From contig NZ_JARWNX010000043.1 of the NCBI RefSeq assembly GCF_029868385.1, forward strand, positions 1 through 64,000: DNA of 64,000 bases. The letters are read 5' to 3'. Numbering within the stretch: position 1 is the stretch's first letter; each line of letters begins with the position of its first letter. Origin of the DNA: Nocardia cyriacigeorgica (lineage in GTDB: Bacteria > Actinomycetota > Actinomycetes > Mycobacteriales > Mycobacteriaceae). A program made the translations under genes and the position numbers. The notes beneath the pieces are model-generated. The model was not told the DNA's origin. It saw only the letters and a list, made by a program, of their open reading frames with translations, and did no database searches. Positions 1-8,157 of the stretch are shown here, in pieces.

Positions 1-165
1 AGTCGTGGCTGCGGTGGTGTAGGCGTCGGCGATACGCCGCATCGCGGTCTCATCACCCTCGGGCCAATCACCGGCCCCCACCACATACTTCGCCGCCCAC
101 TGCAACGCCTCGGGAATCTCGATACCCACCCCAGAACCCTCCACTCCGCCCGGCGGCCACAACAT
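1..165 (-). CDS. CpnT-like WXG100 N-terminal domain protein, partial
   Basis: This is the first 55 codons of a gene that runs off the left edge of the window. The ATG at 163-165 has an AAGGCG ribosome-binding site about 8 nt upstream. A GTG at 127-129, giving a start MGIEIPEAL, also has a purine-rich leader and may be the real start. The stretch GIEIPEALQWAAKYVVG followed by DWPEGDETAMRRIADAY resembles the N-terminal WXG100-like domain of CpnT-type channel/toxin proteins and Nocardia polymorphic toxins, which are secreted by type VII systems. Only this export-type domain is visible, so the C-terminal effector is unknown. The family assignment rests on recalled sequence patterns. Confidence 0.55.
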   Translation of the reverse strand, partial: MLWPPGGVEGSGVGIEIPEALQWAAKYVVGAGDWPEGDETAMRRIADAYTTAATT

Positions 166-377
166 ACCTACGCCTTCTTAGACGTAACGACCCGGGCAGC
201 GGTTCCACTGGATGTGGATCGGGCACGAATGGCAGGCGCGAGGTACGGCACGTCGCAGCAAGGCGAAGACGTCCTCGAGTGGAGTCGGCCCGTGATGGTG
301 CGCGTCTCCGTTGGCGTGGGGCCGCTTCGGCCCCGAGCCGTTCACCGGCGGATCAGGCGCCGGGCGAGTGGTAGCGC

Positions 378-423
378 GCGGGCCCGGCGACAGTTCCGCG
401 GTGGTGACCGCGGCCGGGCCCGC
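378..423 (-). terminator. Hairpin downstream of secreted protein gene
   Basis: An 11-bp perfect inverted repeat (378-388 and 413-423, GC-rich arm GCGGGCCCGGC) encloses a second CCGCGG hairpin. It starts about 20 nt past the stop codon of the minus-strand gene ending at 444. No U-tract is visible, which is common in actinomycetes. Confidence 0.5.
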
Positions 424-443
424 TGCCGGTTTCTGGTGGGGAC

Positions 444-866
444 TCAGATTGCGATACAGGCAGAACCGGTGTTGATGCCGTTGCCGACGCCGCCGATCAC
501 CTGTTTCACTTGAAGCGTCGACCCCGCCTGGATGGCATAGATGTAGGTGATGCCCGTCCTGGACGGGGTCCACGTCACCCGGGCTGCATTACCGGACGGC
601 ATCGCCTCGGCGAAGCCGGTGGGGCCCTGGCCTTCCTCGAAGAAGTAGACCGGCTTGGTGTTGTCGTCTACCGTCACTGCCACGGTATAGGAGCAGGTCG
701 TTGCGTACTGATGGGTGCCGACAGTGGCCGACGGGTGGATGCCGATGCTCTTGACGGTCGCGGACGCGGGTGGTGCCACCACAGCGGTAACGCTCGCAAC
801 CACTCCGAGAGCGGCTGCGCCGACGGCGAGACGAATCGCTTTGGGCGACCGTAGAGTTCGTGTCAT
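444..866 (-). CDS. Small secreted protein with Sec signal peptide
   Basis: This 140-residue protein is exported. A basic N-terminus (MTRTLRSPKAIR) is followed by a hydrophobic core and an Ala-X-Ala cleavage site, APPASA, near residue 36. The mature part of about 104 residues has two cysteines (in TTCSYTV and GSACIAI), which may form one disulphide, and looks beta-rich. The ATG at 864-866 was chosen because AAGGAG lies 8 nt upstream; the frame extends 13 codons further but without a better ribosome-binding site. No known domain is recognised. Similar short secreted beta proteins of unknown function are common in Nocardia, so its role is open. Confidence 0.8.
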   Translation of the reverse strand: MTRTLRSPKAIRLAVGAAALGVVASVTAVVAPPASATVKSIGIHPSATVGTHQYATTCSYTVAVTVDDNTKPVYFFEEGQGPTGFAEAMPSGNAARVTWTPSRTGITYIYAIQAGSTLQVKQVIGGVGNGINTGSACIAI

Positions 867-979
867 TGTATGAATCTCCTTGTGCATGTTTCCGGAATCT
901 TTCATCCCGGATATCGGGTGCCGAATTCGGCGGGACCAACCGACGTCGTCGCGTCATGTCAGGTCATGGACTCGGGCGC

Positions 980-1486
980 TCAGAACGGGGCGGGAACCAT
1001 CGGGCACATCGTCGGATCCTTCACGAGCCGCAGGATCACGCAGGCCGACCGCATGAGGAAGGAGATCGAGGCGGATGCGGCTTCGCCTGCGGAGCCGGTG
1101 CCTGCCGAGCCGGTGTCGGCGACCTCGGCCATCGCGACCCGCGGCGCCTCCGCTTGTGCGAGCGCGGCGGGGGACAGGAGGGCGCCGGCCATCAGGGCGC
1201 CGATGGCGAGCCGAGTGATTCGCTGGACGACTTCGCGTTTGCCGCCACGACATCGGCGGTGGACGTATTTGTCCGGGCGGGGTTCCTTGCTATCGGTCAT
1301 TGATTGGCTGCCCCGGGGTGAGCAGCCACGTAGTCGAGGCGATGAGCGGGGCATGTCCGGCGTCTCGGCAAGGCGCGGATCGCCAAGCGTGCCTGCCGAA
1401 AGCGCCGTCCGCAGCCGGGCCGACGCCTCGGCGCCGCCAAGAGCGTCGACGAGGCGGGCATCTACCTCATGGTTGGTTGTATTCAC
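980..1486 (-). CDS. HEAT-repeat protein remnant running into a small secreted protein
   Basis: The frame starts at a GTG (1484-1486) behind a perfect AGGAGG ribosome-binding site with 8-nt spacing. The first ~33 codons (DARLVDALGG, then SARLRTALSAGTLGDPRLAET) look like the N-terminus of an actinobacterial HEAT-repeat protein. The similarity then stops and no further repeat follows, so this part appears truncated. From an internal ATG at 1298-1300 the same frame encodes a separate-looking product: a basic N-terminus, a hydrophobic core RLAIGALMAGALLSPAALA with a signal-peptide cleavage site, and about 57 mature residues with two cysteines and a GSAGTGSAG stretch. Either one chimeric gene or a remnant upstream of a small secreted-protein gene (980-1300) is present. 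The second reading is favoured. Confidence 0.5.
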   Translation of the reverse strand: MNTTNHEVDARLVDALGGAEASARLRTALSAGTLGDPRLAETPDMPRSSPRLRGCSPRGSQSMTDSKEPRPDKYVHRRCRGGKREVVQRITRLAIGALMAGALLSPAALAQAEAPRVAMAEVADTGSAGTGSAGEAASASISFLMRSACVILRLVKDPTMCPMVPAPF

Positions 1487-1518
1487 AGCAACCACCTCCT
1501 TCGTCGACCCACCCAAGT

Positions 1519-1541
1519 CCTTGCCACAGTGTCAAGGTCAA
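1519..1541 (-). promoter_or_regulatory. MerR-type operator/promoter of the HEAT remnant
   Basis: A 19-bp dyad (1519-1537, CCTTG-CAC-GTG-CAAGG with one mismatch) sits directly downstream of a TTGACC -35 element (minus strand, 1536-1541). This is the arrangement seen at MerR-regulated promoters. The hexamer where the -10 should lie (TTGGGT) is poor. That would fit decay of a promoter whose gene is truncated. Confidence 0.4.
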
Positions 1542-1674
1542 GTCATGAAGTCACGCCACCTATCGGCGCGCAGGTCGCGACGGCATCTGAACGGCCGCCG
1601 GGGTGGTCCACGCACCCCCCATCGAGGTGTGGGCCGGGCTGGAGCGCGACGGTCGGTGATTCCGGGTGGTGGAC

Positions 1675-1718
1675 GCACCATCGGCGCCTCGCGTGGATCG
1701 CGAGACGCCGATGGGTGC
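1675..1718 (-). terminator. Terminator downstream of the MaoC hydratase gene
   Basis: A long inverted repeat with arms around 1678-1693 and 1699-1714 (CCATCGGCG..CTCGCG against its complement, one mismatch) lies 10 nt beyond the stop codon of the minus-strand gene ending at 1728. Confidence 0.6.
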
Positions 1719-1727
1719 GATGGTTGG

Positions 1728-2591
1728 TTAGTTGCTGAAGGTCAATCGGACGTCGGCGAGTACCGGGGCATCGTCGCGGTCCACCACGCTTGCCGCGATG
1801 GTCAGTTCACCGTCGCTCTTCCAGATCCGGGTGCGGATGGTTTCGCCCGGGTACAGCACACCGGCGAAGCGCGCCCGGAAACCGGTGACGCGGGAGGCGT
1901 CGGAGTCGAGCGCGGTGTCGGTGGCGGTTTTGCAGACGATGCCGTAGGTGCACAGGCCGTGCAGGATGGGGTTGGGGAAGCCTGCGGCGCGGGCGAATTC
2001 GGGGTCGGAGTGCAGGGGGTTGCGGTCGCCGAGCATGCGGTAGAGCAGCGCCTGCTGGGGGAGGGTCGGGGTGGTGACGTCGAAATCTGGTGCGCGGTCG
2101 GGTAATTCGGACTTCGTGCTCGGTCCGCGTTCGCCGCCGAAACCGCCTTCGCCCTTGGCGAAGATGGAGGAGCGAGCCGTCCACAGCGGGGCGCCGTCGG
2201 AGCCGGTGATGGTGTTCTCCTGCACCACGACCGCGGCCGAACCCTTGTCCCAGATCTCGCTGATCCGGCCCGTGCTCGTCGCCTTACCAGAGGCGGGGAT
2301 CGGCCGGTGCACCACGATCTCCTGTGAGCCGTGCACCACCTTGGCCAGATCGATGTCGATGCCGGGGAAGCTGACCTTCGGCGGCTCGGTTTCGTGCAGG
2401 GTCTGCGCGACCGTCGCGAACGTCGGCAGCACCTGTGGGGTGCGGTCGTCGAGGTAACGCAGTTCGGCGGCGTCGGTCCAGCGCGCACCCGCGCCGAGGC
2501 CGAGCTGATACAGCTGGACGTCGGACGCCGTCCACGCGAACTCCCGGCTCGGCAGTTCGGCGCCGAGCGCGATCTTCGGGTCGATGGGCAT
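1728..2591 (-). CDS. MaoC-type (R)-specific 2-enoyl-CoA hydratase of sterol side-chain degradation
   Basis: A 287-residue double hot-dog protein. The hydratase-2 motif is clear at GDRNPLHSDPEFA followed by NPILHGLCTYG, carrying the catalytic Asp and His in the C-terminal half. The N-terminal hot-dog lacks the motif, as in two-domain MaoC hydratases. Size and position next to kstD match M. tuberculosis Rv3538 (Hsd4B), which hydrates enoyl-CoA intermediates of the cholesterol side chain. That assignment rests on synteny and length. The ATG at 2589-2591 has AAGGAG 5 nt upstream. It follows kstD on the same strand after a 280-bp gap with a hairpin, so it probably has its own promoter. Confidence 0.85.
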   Translation of the reverse strand: MPIDPKIALGAELPSREFAWTASDVQLYQLGLGAGARWTDAAELRYLDDRTPQVLPTFATVAQTLHETEPPKVSFPGIDIDLAKVVHGSQEIVVHRPIPASGKATSTGRISEIWDKGSAAVVVQENTITGSDGAPLWTARSSIFAKGEGGFGGERGPSTKSELPDRAPDFDVTTPTLPQQALLYRMLGDRNPLHSDPEFARAAGFPNPILHGLCTYGIVCKTATDTALDSDASRVTGFRARFAGVLYPGETIRTRIWKSDGELTIAASVVDRDDAPVLADVRLTFSN

Positions 2592-2816
2592 CAGTTCTCC
2601 TTGTGCATGAGTGTGGACAAATCGGTGCCGCCGTCTTCGTCATCCTGCCGATCGCGAGCCCTGCGCGGCGCCGGATCGCCCGCCTCGTGGGACGGTCACT
2701 CTATTCGGCACCGAGGCCGATGACGACTCGCCAGAATGTCGCGGCGATACCGGCCCAGAGCGTGCGGCCGGTGGAGGAGCGTCGAACGCCGAGCGTGGAC
2801 GCTGATGTGGACCGAG

Positions 2817-2861
2817 CGCGGGTGGTCGTCGATCGCCAGTGGCAACCGGCGACCACCCGCG
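2817..2861 (-). terminator. Hairpin downstream of kstD
   Basis: A perfect 12-bp inverted repeat (2817-2828 and 2850-2861, arm CGCGGGTGGTCG) with a 21-nt loop lies just after the TAG stop of kstD. It would separate kstD from the MaoC gene. Confidence 0.5.
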
Positions 2862-2871
2862 TGCGACACCG

Positions 2872-4575
2872 CTAAACCTCGGCCGAAGCCTCCACCGGCT
2901 CCGCCTTCTTCCGCTCGGCGATATCCAGCACCGCCAGATAGCCGAACGCGATCGCGGGTCCGATGGTCGCGCCGGGACCGGCGTAGGTGTGGCCCATGAC
3001 GGGTGTCGAGCAGTTGCCCGAGGCGTACAGACCGCCGATCGGGGTGCCGTCCTCCTTCAGTACACGCCCGGCGGTATCGGCGACGAGCCCACCCTTGGTG
3101 CCGAGATCGCCCGGCACGATCTTGGCCGCGTAGAACGGCCCCTGGACCAGCGCGGCCAGGCACGGGTTCGGCTTGACGGTCGGGTCGCCGTAGTAGCGGT
3201 CGTAGTGGCTGTCGCCGCGGCCGAAGTCCGCGTCCTTGCCGGTTTCGGCGAAACCGTTGAACCGGGTGACGGTGGCGGCGAGATTGTCGGCGGGCACGCC
3301 GAGCCTATCGGCCAGTTCTTCGAGGGTGTCGGCCTTGACGATGAAATCGTTTTCCATCCAGCGGGACGGGAACCGCTGACCAGGCTGTAGCCCGGCGAAG
3401 ATGTAGCGGTTCCGATAACGCTGGTCGAACACCAGCCAGGCGGGAATGTTCTCGCCCGGACCCTCACCCTGACCGTATTCGCCGCCGTACATGGTGTGCA
3501 CAGCCTCGACGTAAGGAGCGGACTCATTACCGAAACGCTTACCGTCGGTGTTGATCATGATCGAGCCGGGCAGATTGCGCTCGGCCAGGGCGAACCACGG
3601 CCTGCCCTCGCCCTTGAACACGGTCGGACCCCACCAGGCGTCTTCCATGAAGCCGATCGCGGCGCCCGCGTCCATGCCCGCGACGATGCCGTCACCGGTA
3701 TTGGCCGCCGCACCCGTCGTCCACTCGGTGGTGATGGGCTGGCGCTGATACTTCGCGCGCATCTCGGCGTTGTGCTCGAAACCACCGCTGCCGAGGACGA
3801 CGCCGTGGCGCGCAGTGAAGGTGACGGGCTTGCCGTCCTCGAGCGCCTCGACGCCGGTGACCACGCCGTCGGTCACGATGAGCTTGGTCATCGGAGTGTT
3901 GAGCAGCAAGGGAACGTTCGCGTCCATGAGCCCCTTGCGCATGGCCGCCATGATCGCCTGGCCCATGACCAGCAGATGCTTGCGCGTGAACTTCGCCCAG
4001 TAGGTGCGTGCGCCGACCCGCATGGCGCGCATCATGCCCTTGGGATGGCGTTTGATCAGGTTGAGCCGGACGAAGTCCTCCTGCATGACGGCGACGTTCA
4101 GCGGCGCCTTGGCGTACGGCGGTTCGAGGTTGAACCGTTCCTCGCCGAGGACCATCGCGTCGAACGGTTTGGGCTCGCACGAGCGGCCGTCGCCCTTACC
4201 GCCCGGAGCCTCGGGGTAGTAGTCGGAGTAGCCGGGAACCCATTTGAGCTTCAGCGGCGTGTGGTCGAGCACGAAGTTCAGCGCTTCCGGCCCACGGTCG
4301 ATGTAGGTGTCGATCCGCTCCTTCGGCACCGCGTCCCCGATGATGCTGTGCAGGTACTTCCGCGCGACCTCCCGGTCGTCGGGACGTCCCGAGGCCAGCA
4401 GTGCCTTGTTGCCGGGAACCCATACGCCACCACCGGAGCGAGCGGTCGATCCACCGTAGTGTGCGGCCTTCTCGATGACCACCACGCTGAGCCCGTGGTG
4501 GGCAGCTGTCAGAGCGGCGGTCATTCCGGCGGCGCCACTCCCGACCACCACCACATCGTATTCCCGATCAGTCAT
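2872..4575 (-). CDS. kstD: 3-ketosteroid-delta1-dehydrogenase
   Basis: This FAD enzyme introduces the 1(2) double bond into ring A of 4-ene-3-ketosteroids, which together with 9-alpha-hydroxylation triggers ring-B opening. The 567-residue protein has the N-terminal dinucleotide fold VVGSGAAGMTAALTAA, the KstD signature GGSTARSGGGVW, and the C-terminal GHTYAGPGATIG. In that last motif Tyr531 and the Gly four residues later match the catalytic Tyr/Gly pair described for Rhodococcus KstD1. The ATG at 4573-4575 has no ribosome-binding site and lies one base from a perfect KstR operator (4577-4590), so a leaderless transcript is likely. It is divergent from another KstD-like flavoprotein gene. Confidence 0.93.
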   Translation of the reverse strand: MTDREYDVVVVGSGAAGMTAALTAAHHGLSVVVIEKAAHYGGSTARSGGGVWVPGNKALLASGRPDDREVARKYLHSIIGDAVPKERIDTYIDRGPEALNFVLDHTPLKLKWVPGYSDYYPEAPGGKGDGRSCEPKPFDAMVLGEERFNLEPPYAKAPLNVAVMQEDFVRLNLIKRHPKGMMRAMRVGARTYWAKFTRKHLLVMGQAIMAAMRKGLMDANVPLLLNTPMTKLIVTDGVVTGVEALEDGKPVTFTARHGVVLGSGGFEHNAEMRAKYQRQPITTEWTTGAAANTGDGIVAGMDAGAAIGFMEDAWWGPTVFKGEGRPWFALAERNLPGSIMINTDGKRFGNESAPYVEAVHTMYGGEYGQGEGPGENIPAWLVFDQRYRNRYIFAGLQPGQRFPSRWMENDFIVKADTLEELADRLGVPADNLAATVTRFNGFAETGKDADFGRGDSHYDRYYGDPTVKPNPCLAALVQGPFYAAKIVPGDLGTKGGLVADTAGRVLKEDGTPIGGLYASGNCSTPVMGHTYAGPGATIGPAIAFGYLAVLDIAERKKAEPVEASAEV

Positions 4576-4576
4576 G

Positions 4577-4590
4577 TAGAACACGTTATA
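4577..4590. promoter_or_regulatory. KstR operator, kstD / KstD-like intergenic region
   Basis: TAGAACACGTTATA matches all 8 fixed positions of the KstR consensus TnnAACnnGTTnnA. It directly abuts the kstD start codon and lies in the region shared with the divergent gene at 4737. Confidence 0.85.
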
Positions 4591-4736
4591 GAGAAGTTGG
4601 TTGTTTTTCTATTGTCTTCGCCCTATCAGCGGTGATGACTTGCGAATCATGGGAGAACGCAGCAGTCTTATCGTCAAGGAAACTCGTTTCAGTTTGTAAC
4701 CGAGTTTCGACCTAGAGTCGATCCGGAGTGGAGTAC

Positions 4737-6368
4737 ATGAGCCTCGATTGGGACCTGACCGCCGACGTAGTCGTCGTCGGTTATGGGGCAGCGGGTGCCT
4801 GCGCGGCGCTGGAAGCGGCGGGCGACGGCGCCCAGGTGCTTGTCCTCGAGCGGTTCACCGGCGGCGGCGCGACCGCGCTGTCGGGCGGAATCATCTACGC
4901 CGGTGGGGGCACATCGGTGCAGCGTGAGGCCGGTGTGGCCGATACCCCCGAGGCGATGCTGGCCTACCTCGAACGCGAGGTCGGTGACGCGGTCCGCCCC
5001 GAGACGCTGCGGCGCTTCGTGGACCAGAGTCCCGCCATGATCGATTGGCTGAAGGGGCACGGCGTCCCGTTCGAGGCGTCGCTGTGTCCGTACAAGACCT
5101 CGTATCCGAACGACGACTACTACCTCTACTACTCCGGCAGTGAGATCTCCGGCGCCTTCGCCGATATCCCCGCTGCTCAGCGCGGCCATCGCGTGCACGG
5201 GCGCGGGGTATCCGGCAAACAGTTGTCCGGGCCGCTGTCGGCGGCTACCTCGCGGGCCGGGGTCCGGGTGGAGACCCTGACCCAGGTCACCCGACTCATC
5301 ACCGACGACACCGGCACCGTCATCGGCGTCGAATGCCGAACCCTGCGTGAGGCACCCGGCCGGATCCGGGACCGCTACACCCGCATGGCGAAGCTCGCGG
5401 CCAAACCCGGCATCTACTACCCGCCGCTGCGCAAGGCGCTGGAGAAGCGGCTGGCGAAGATGGACGAGCGCTACCGCACCACTATCCGGGTGCTCGCGCG
5501 GCGCGGCGTCGTGGTCAGCGCGGGCGGTTTCATCGCCAATCGCGCGATGATCGCCGAGCACGCACCCGCCTACAAGGGCGGGATGGCGTTGGGCACCACC
5601 GGCGACGATGGCAGCGGAATCGAGCTGGCGCGCAGCGTCGGCGCGGCGACCGACCGGATGGGCAACGTCTCGGCCTGGCGGTTCCTGCTGCCGCCGAGTG
5701 TGTTCACCGGCGCCGTCCTGGTCGACGGAGAGGGCCGCCGCGTCATCGACGAAACCCGCTACGGCGCCGCCGTCGGGCACGCGCTGGTCACCGAGCACAG
5801 CGGTACCGGCTGGCTGCTGGCCGACGCCACCATGATGCGCACCGCCATCGACCAGATCGGCGTCCAGGGCACCTGGTTCCAGCGCGCCCAGTTCGAGGCC
5901 ATGCGGCGCAGTGCCAAGCGTGGGACCACGCTCGAACAGGTCGCGGCCAAGGCGAGGATCGACCCTGGCGGTCTGCGCGCGACCGTCGACGCCTACAACC
6001 GCGCCATCGACGAGGGCGTACCCGACCCGATGGGCAAACCGGCCGAGTACTGCACCCCGCTGCGCACCGGCCCGTTCTGGTTGCTCGATGTCTCCGTCCG
6101 GCCGAGCGTGATCAACCCCTGCCCGATGCTCACTCTCGGCGGTGTGGTCGTCGACGAAGACACCGGCGCGGTGAAATCGCAGAACGGAACCGATATTCCG
6201 GGCCTGTACGCGGCGGGGCGCACCGCCGTCGGCATCTGCTCGGACTCCTACGTCAGCGGGTTGTCGCTGGCCGACTGCGTGTTCTCCGGACGTCGCGCGG
6301 GACGTTCGGCGGCTGGCGTGCACAGCCTCCAGCGCGATCCGGCGACGGTGGAGAGGAGCCCCTCATGA
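4737..6368 (+). CDS. FAD-dependent 3-ketosteroid dehydrogenase-like protein, possibly delta4-(5alpha) type
   Basis: A 543-residue flavoprotein of the succinate dehydrogenase/fumarate reductase superfamily, distinct from the neighbouring KstD. It has an N-terminal FAD fold (VVVGYGAAGACAALEAAG, then GGGATALSGG) and a C-terminal GLYAAGRTAVG followed by SYVSGLSLADCVFSG. The Tyr-Val-Ser order resembles the Tyr/Ser pair of Rhodococcus 3-ketosteroid-delta4-(5alpha)-dehydrogenase rather than the Tyr-X3-Gly of KstD. That would place it in oxidation of 5-alpha-reduced steroids, which is inference. The ATG at 4737 was chosen over the in-frame GTG at 4728 because of the upstream GGAGTGGAG. It shares the KstR operator region with kstD and precedes hsaEGF, probably as their first gene. 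Confidence 0.7.
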   Translation: MSLDWDLTADVVVVGYGAAGACAALEAAGDGAQVLVLERFTGGGATALSGGIIYAGGGTSVQREAGVADTPEAMLAYLEREVGDAVRPETLRRFVDQSPAMIDWLKGHGVPFEASLCPYKTSYPNDDYYLYYSGSEISGAFADIPAAQRGHRVHGRGVSGKQLSGPLSAATSRAGVRVETLTQVTRLITDDTGTVIGVECRTLREAPGRIRDRYTRMAKLAAKPGIYYPPLRKALEKRLAKMDERYRTTIRVLARRGVVVSAGGFIANRAMIAEHAPAYKGGMALGTTGDDGSGIELARSVGAATDRMGNVSAWRFLLPPSVFTGAVLVDGEGRRVIDETRYGAAVGHALVTEHSGTGWLLADATMMRTAIDQIGVQGTWFQRAQFEAMRRSAKRGTTLEQVAAKARIDPGGLRATVDAYNRAIDEGVPDPMGKPAEYCTPLRTGPFWLLDVSVRPSVINPCPMLTLGGVVVDEDTGAVKSQNGTDIPGLYAAGRTAVGICSDSYVSGLSLADCVFSGRRAGRSAAGVHSLQRDPATVERSPS

Positions 6369-6440
6369 GTGGTCGGTCTCGGGGGCGGCAGCGAAGTGTA
6401 AGCGCGGAGGGGTCCGCTCATGAGAGAAAGGAACACTGAC

Positions 6441-7226
6441 GTGCTGTCCGATGCGGTACGAATCGAACTGGCCGACGAACTCGAGCGCGCCGAACGCGAC
6501 CGGGTCGCCATCGATCCACTGGTCGCCAGGCATCCCGATATCGATGTCGTCGACGCCTACGAGATCCAGCTGATCAATATCCGGCGCAGGCTCGACAGCG
6601 GCGCCAGGGTGGTCGGGCACAAAGTGGGCCTGTCCTCGAAGGCGATGCAGCAGATGATGGGTGTCGACGAACCGGACTACGGTCATCTGCTCGCGGAAAT
6701 GGAAGTCTACGAAGACGTTCCGGTCGAAGCCGATCGTTACCTGTTTCCTCGGGTCGAGGTGGAGGTCGGGTTCGTGCTCGGCGCCGATCTGCCCGGCGCG
6801 GACTGCACCGAGGAAGACGTGCTCGCCGCCACCGTCGCCTTCGCGCCGTCGATCGAACTCATCGATTCGCGGATCAAGGACTGGAACATCGGCCTGGCCG
6901 ACACCATCTCCGATAACGCCTCCTCGGCCGGTTTCGTACTCGGCAAGGAGCGGGTGGCGCCGAAGGACATCGATATCAAGGCGATCGATGCCGTGCTCAC
7001 CCGCAACGACGAGATCGTCGCCGAGGGCCGCAGCGATGCGGTGCTCGGTGATCCGGTCATCGCGGTGGCGTGGCTGGCCCGCAAGGTCGCGAGCTTCGGG
7101 GTCCGGTTGAAGGCGGGCGATGTGGTCCTGCCCGGTTCCTGCACACGCGCCATCGATGCGCGTCCCGGAGATTCTTTCCATGCCGAGTTCGCCGGACTCG
7201 GTTCTGTCCGTTTGCAATTCACGTAG
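6441..7226 (+). CDS. hsaE: 2-hydroxypenta-2,4-dienoate hydratase-type enzyme
   Basis: HsaE hydrates 2-hydroxyhexa-2,4-dienoate, released by HsaD from the A/B-ring fragment, to 4-hydroxy-2-oxohexanoate. The 261-residue protein has the family core ([13 protein letters not shown], then [12 protein letters not shown] and [11 protein letters not shown]) that forms the metal and substrate pocket of the fumarylacetoacetase-like hydratases. The GTG at 6441 was chosen because it gives the same length and alignment as M. tuberculosis HsaE and has AAAGGA 8 nt upstream. An ATG at 6420 is also possible. It is the first of three tightly packed genes, hsaE-hsaG-hsaF. Confidence 0.9.
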   Translation: MLSDAVRIELADELERAERDRVAIDPLVARHPDIDVVDAYEIQLINIRRRLDSGARVVGHKVGLSSKAMQQMMGVDEPDYGHLLAEMEVYEDVPVEADRYLFPRVEVEVGFVLGADLPGADCTEEDVLAATVAFAPSIELIDSRIKDWNIGLADTISDNASSAGFVLGKERVAPKDIDIKAIDAVLTRNDEIVAEGRSDAVLGDPVIAVAWLARKVASFGVRLKAGDVVLPGSCTRAIDARPGDSFHAEFAGLGSVRLQFT

Positions 7227-7236
7227 GAGGTATGCC

Positions 7237-8145
7237 GTGTCCGAAGGGACCGTCACCGCCGCGATCGTCGGGTCCGGCAATATCAGCACAGATCTGCTGT
7301 ACAAACTGCTCCGCTCCGAGCACATCGAACCGCGCTGGATGATCGGCATCGATCCCGACAGCGAAGGTTTGAAGCGGGCCCGCGGGCTCGGTCTGGAGAC
7401 CTCGCACGAGGGTGTCGACTGGCTGCTCGGGCAATCCGAACTGCCGGATATGGTCTTCGAGGCCACGTCGGCGTATGTGCACCGCGATGCGGCGCCGAAG
7501 TACGCGGAGAAGGGGATTCGCGCCGTCGACCTCACGCCCGCCGCCGTCGGGCCCGCTGTGGTGCCGCCGGTGAACCTCGGGGCCAATATCGACGCGCCGA
7601 ACGTCAACATGATCACCTGTGGTGGTCAGGCGACCATTCCGATCGTCGCGGCCGTGTCGCGTGTGGTTCCGGTGCCCTACGCCGAAATCGTCGCGTCGGT
7701 GTCCTCGGTATCGGCCGGGCCCGGCACCCGCGCCAATATCGACGAATTCACCAAGACCACCAGCCGTGGCGTGCAGACCATCGGTGGCGCCGAACGCGGT
7801 AAGGCCATCATCATCCTGAACCCGGCCGAGCCGCCGATGATCATGCGCGACACCATCTTCTGCGCCATCCCCGACGACGCCGACACCGACGCGATCGCCG
7901 ACTCCATCCACCGGATGGTCGCCGACATCCAGCAGTACGTGCCCGGATATCGGCTGCTCAACGAGCCCCAGTTCGACGAGCCGTCGGTGGTGTCCGGCGG
8001 CATGGCGAAGGTGTCGGTCTTCGTCGAGGTCGAAGGCGCGGGCGATTTCCTGCCGCCCTATGCGGGCAACCTCGACATCATGACCGCCGCCGCCACCAGG
8101 GTCGGCGAGGTCATGGCCAAGCAGATCGCCTCGGCACGGGTGTAA
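7237..8145 (+). CDS. hsaG: Acylating propionaldehyde/acetaldehyde dehydrogenase
   Basis: HsaG converts the aldehyde (propanal) released by HsaF to propionyl-CoA, using NAD and CoA and normally receiving the aldehyde through a channel from the aldolase. The 302-residue protein starts with the NAD-binding [14 protein letters not shown] and has the catalytic cysteine in [11 protein letters not shown] (about Cys128). The GTG at 7237 lies behind AGGAGG with 6-nt spacing, 10 nt after hsaE. hsaF begins 12 nt downstream, so the three genes form one operon. Confidence 0.92.
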   Translation: MSEGTVTAAIVGSGNISTDLLYKLLRSEHIEPRWMIGIDPDSEGLKRARGLGLETSHEGVDWLLGQSELPDMVFEATSAYVHRDAAPKYAEKGIRAVDLTPAAVGPAVVPPVNLGANIDAPNVNMITCGGQATIPIVAAVSRVVPVPYAEIVASVSSVSAGPGTRANIDEFTKTTSRGVQTIGGAERGKAIIILNPAEPPMIMRDTIFCAIPDDADTDAIADSIHRMVADIQQYVPGYRLLNEPQFDEPSVVSGGMAKVSVFVEVEGAGDFLPPYAGNLDIMTAAATRVGEVMAKQIASARV

Positions 8146-8157
8146 GGAGCGTTCCCC

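Noticed and set aside
178-573. 131-residue minus-strand frame next to the first secreted protein
   Set aside because: It overlaps the supported secreted-protein gene and its terminator and has His/Pro/Arg-rich shadow composition.
870-2105. 411-residue plus-strand frame across the secreted proteins and MaoC gene
   Set aside because: It spans several supported minus-strand genes, terminators and an operator, and has no recognisable domain.
4700-4720. Possible second KstR site TGTAACCGAGTTTCG upstream of the gene at 4737
   Set aside because: The AAC and GTT half-sites are 3 nt apart instead of 2, so it does not fit the operator geometry.
4689-6323. 544-residue open frame on the minus strand opposite the KstD-like gene
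   Set aside because: It mirrors the real flavoprotein gene and has shadow-type composition.
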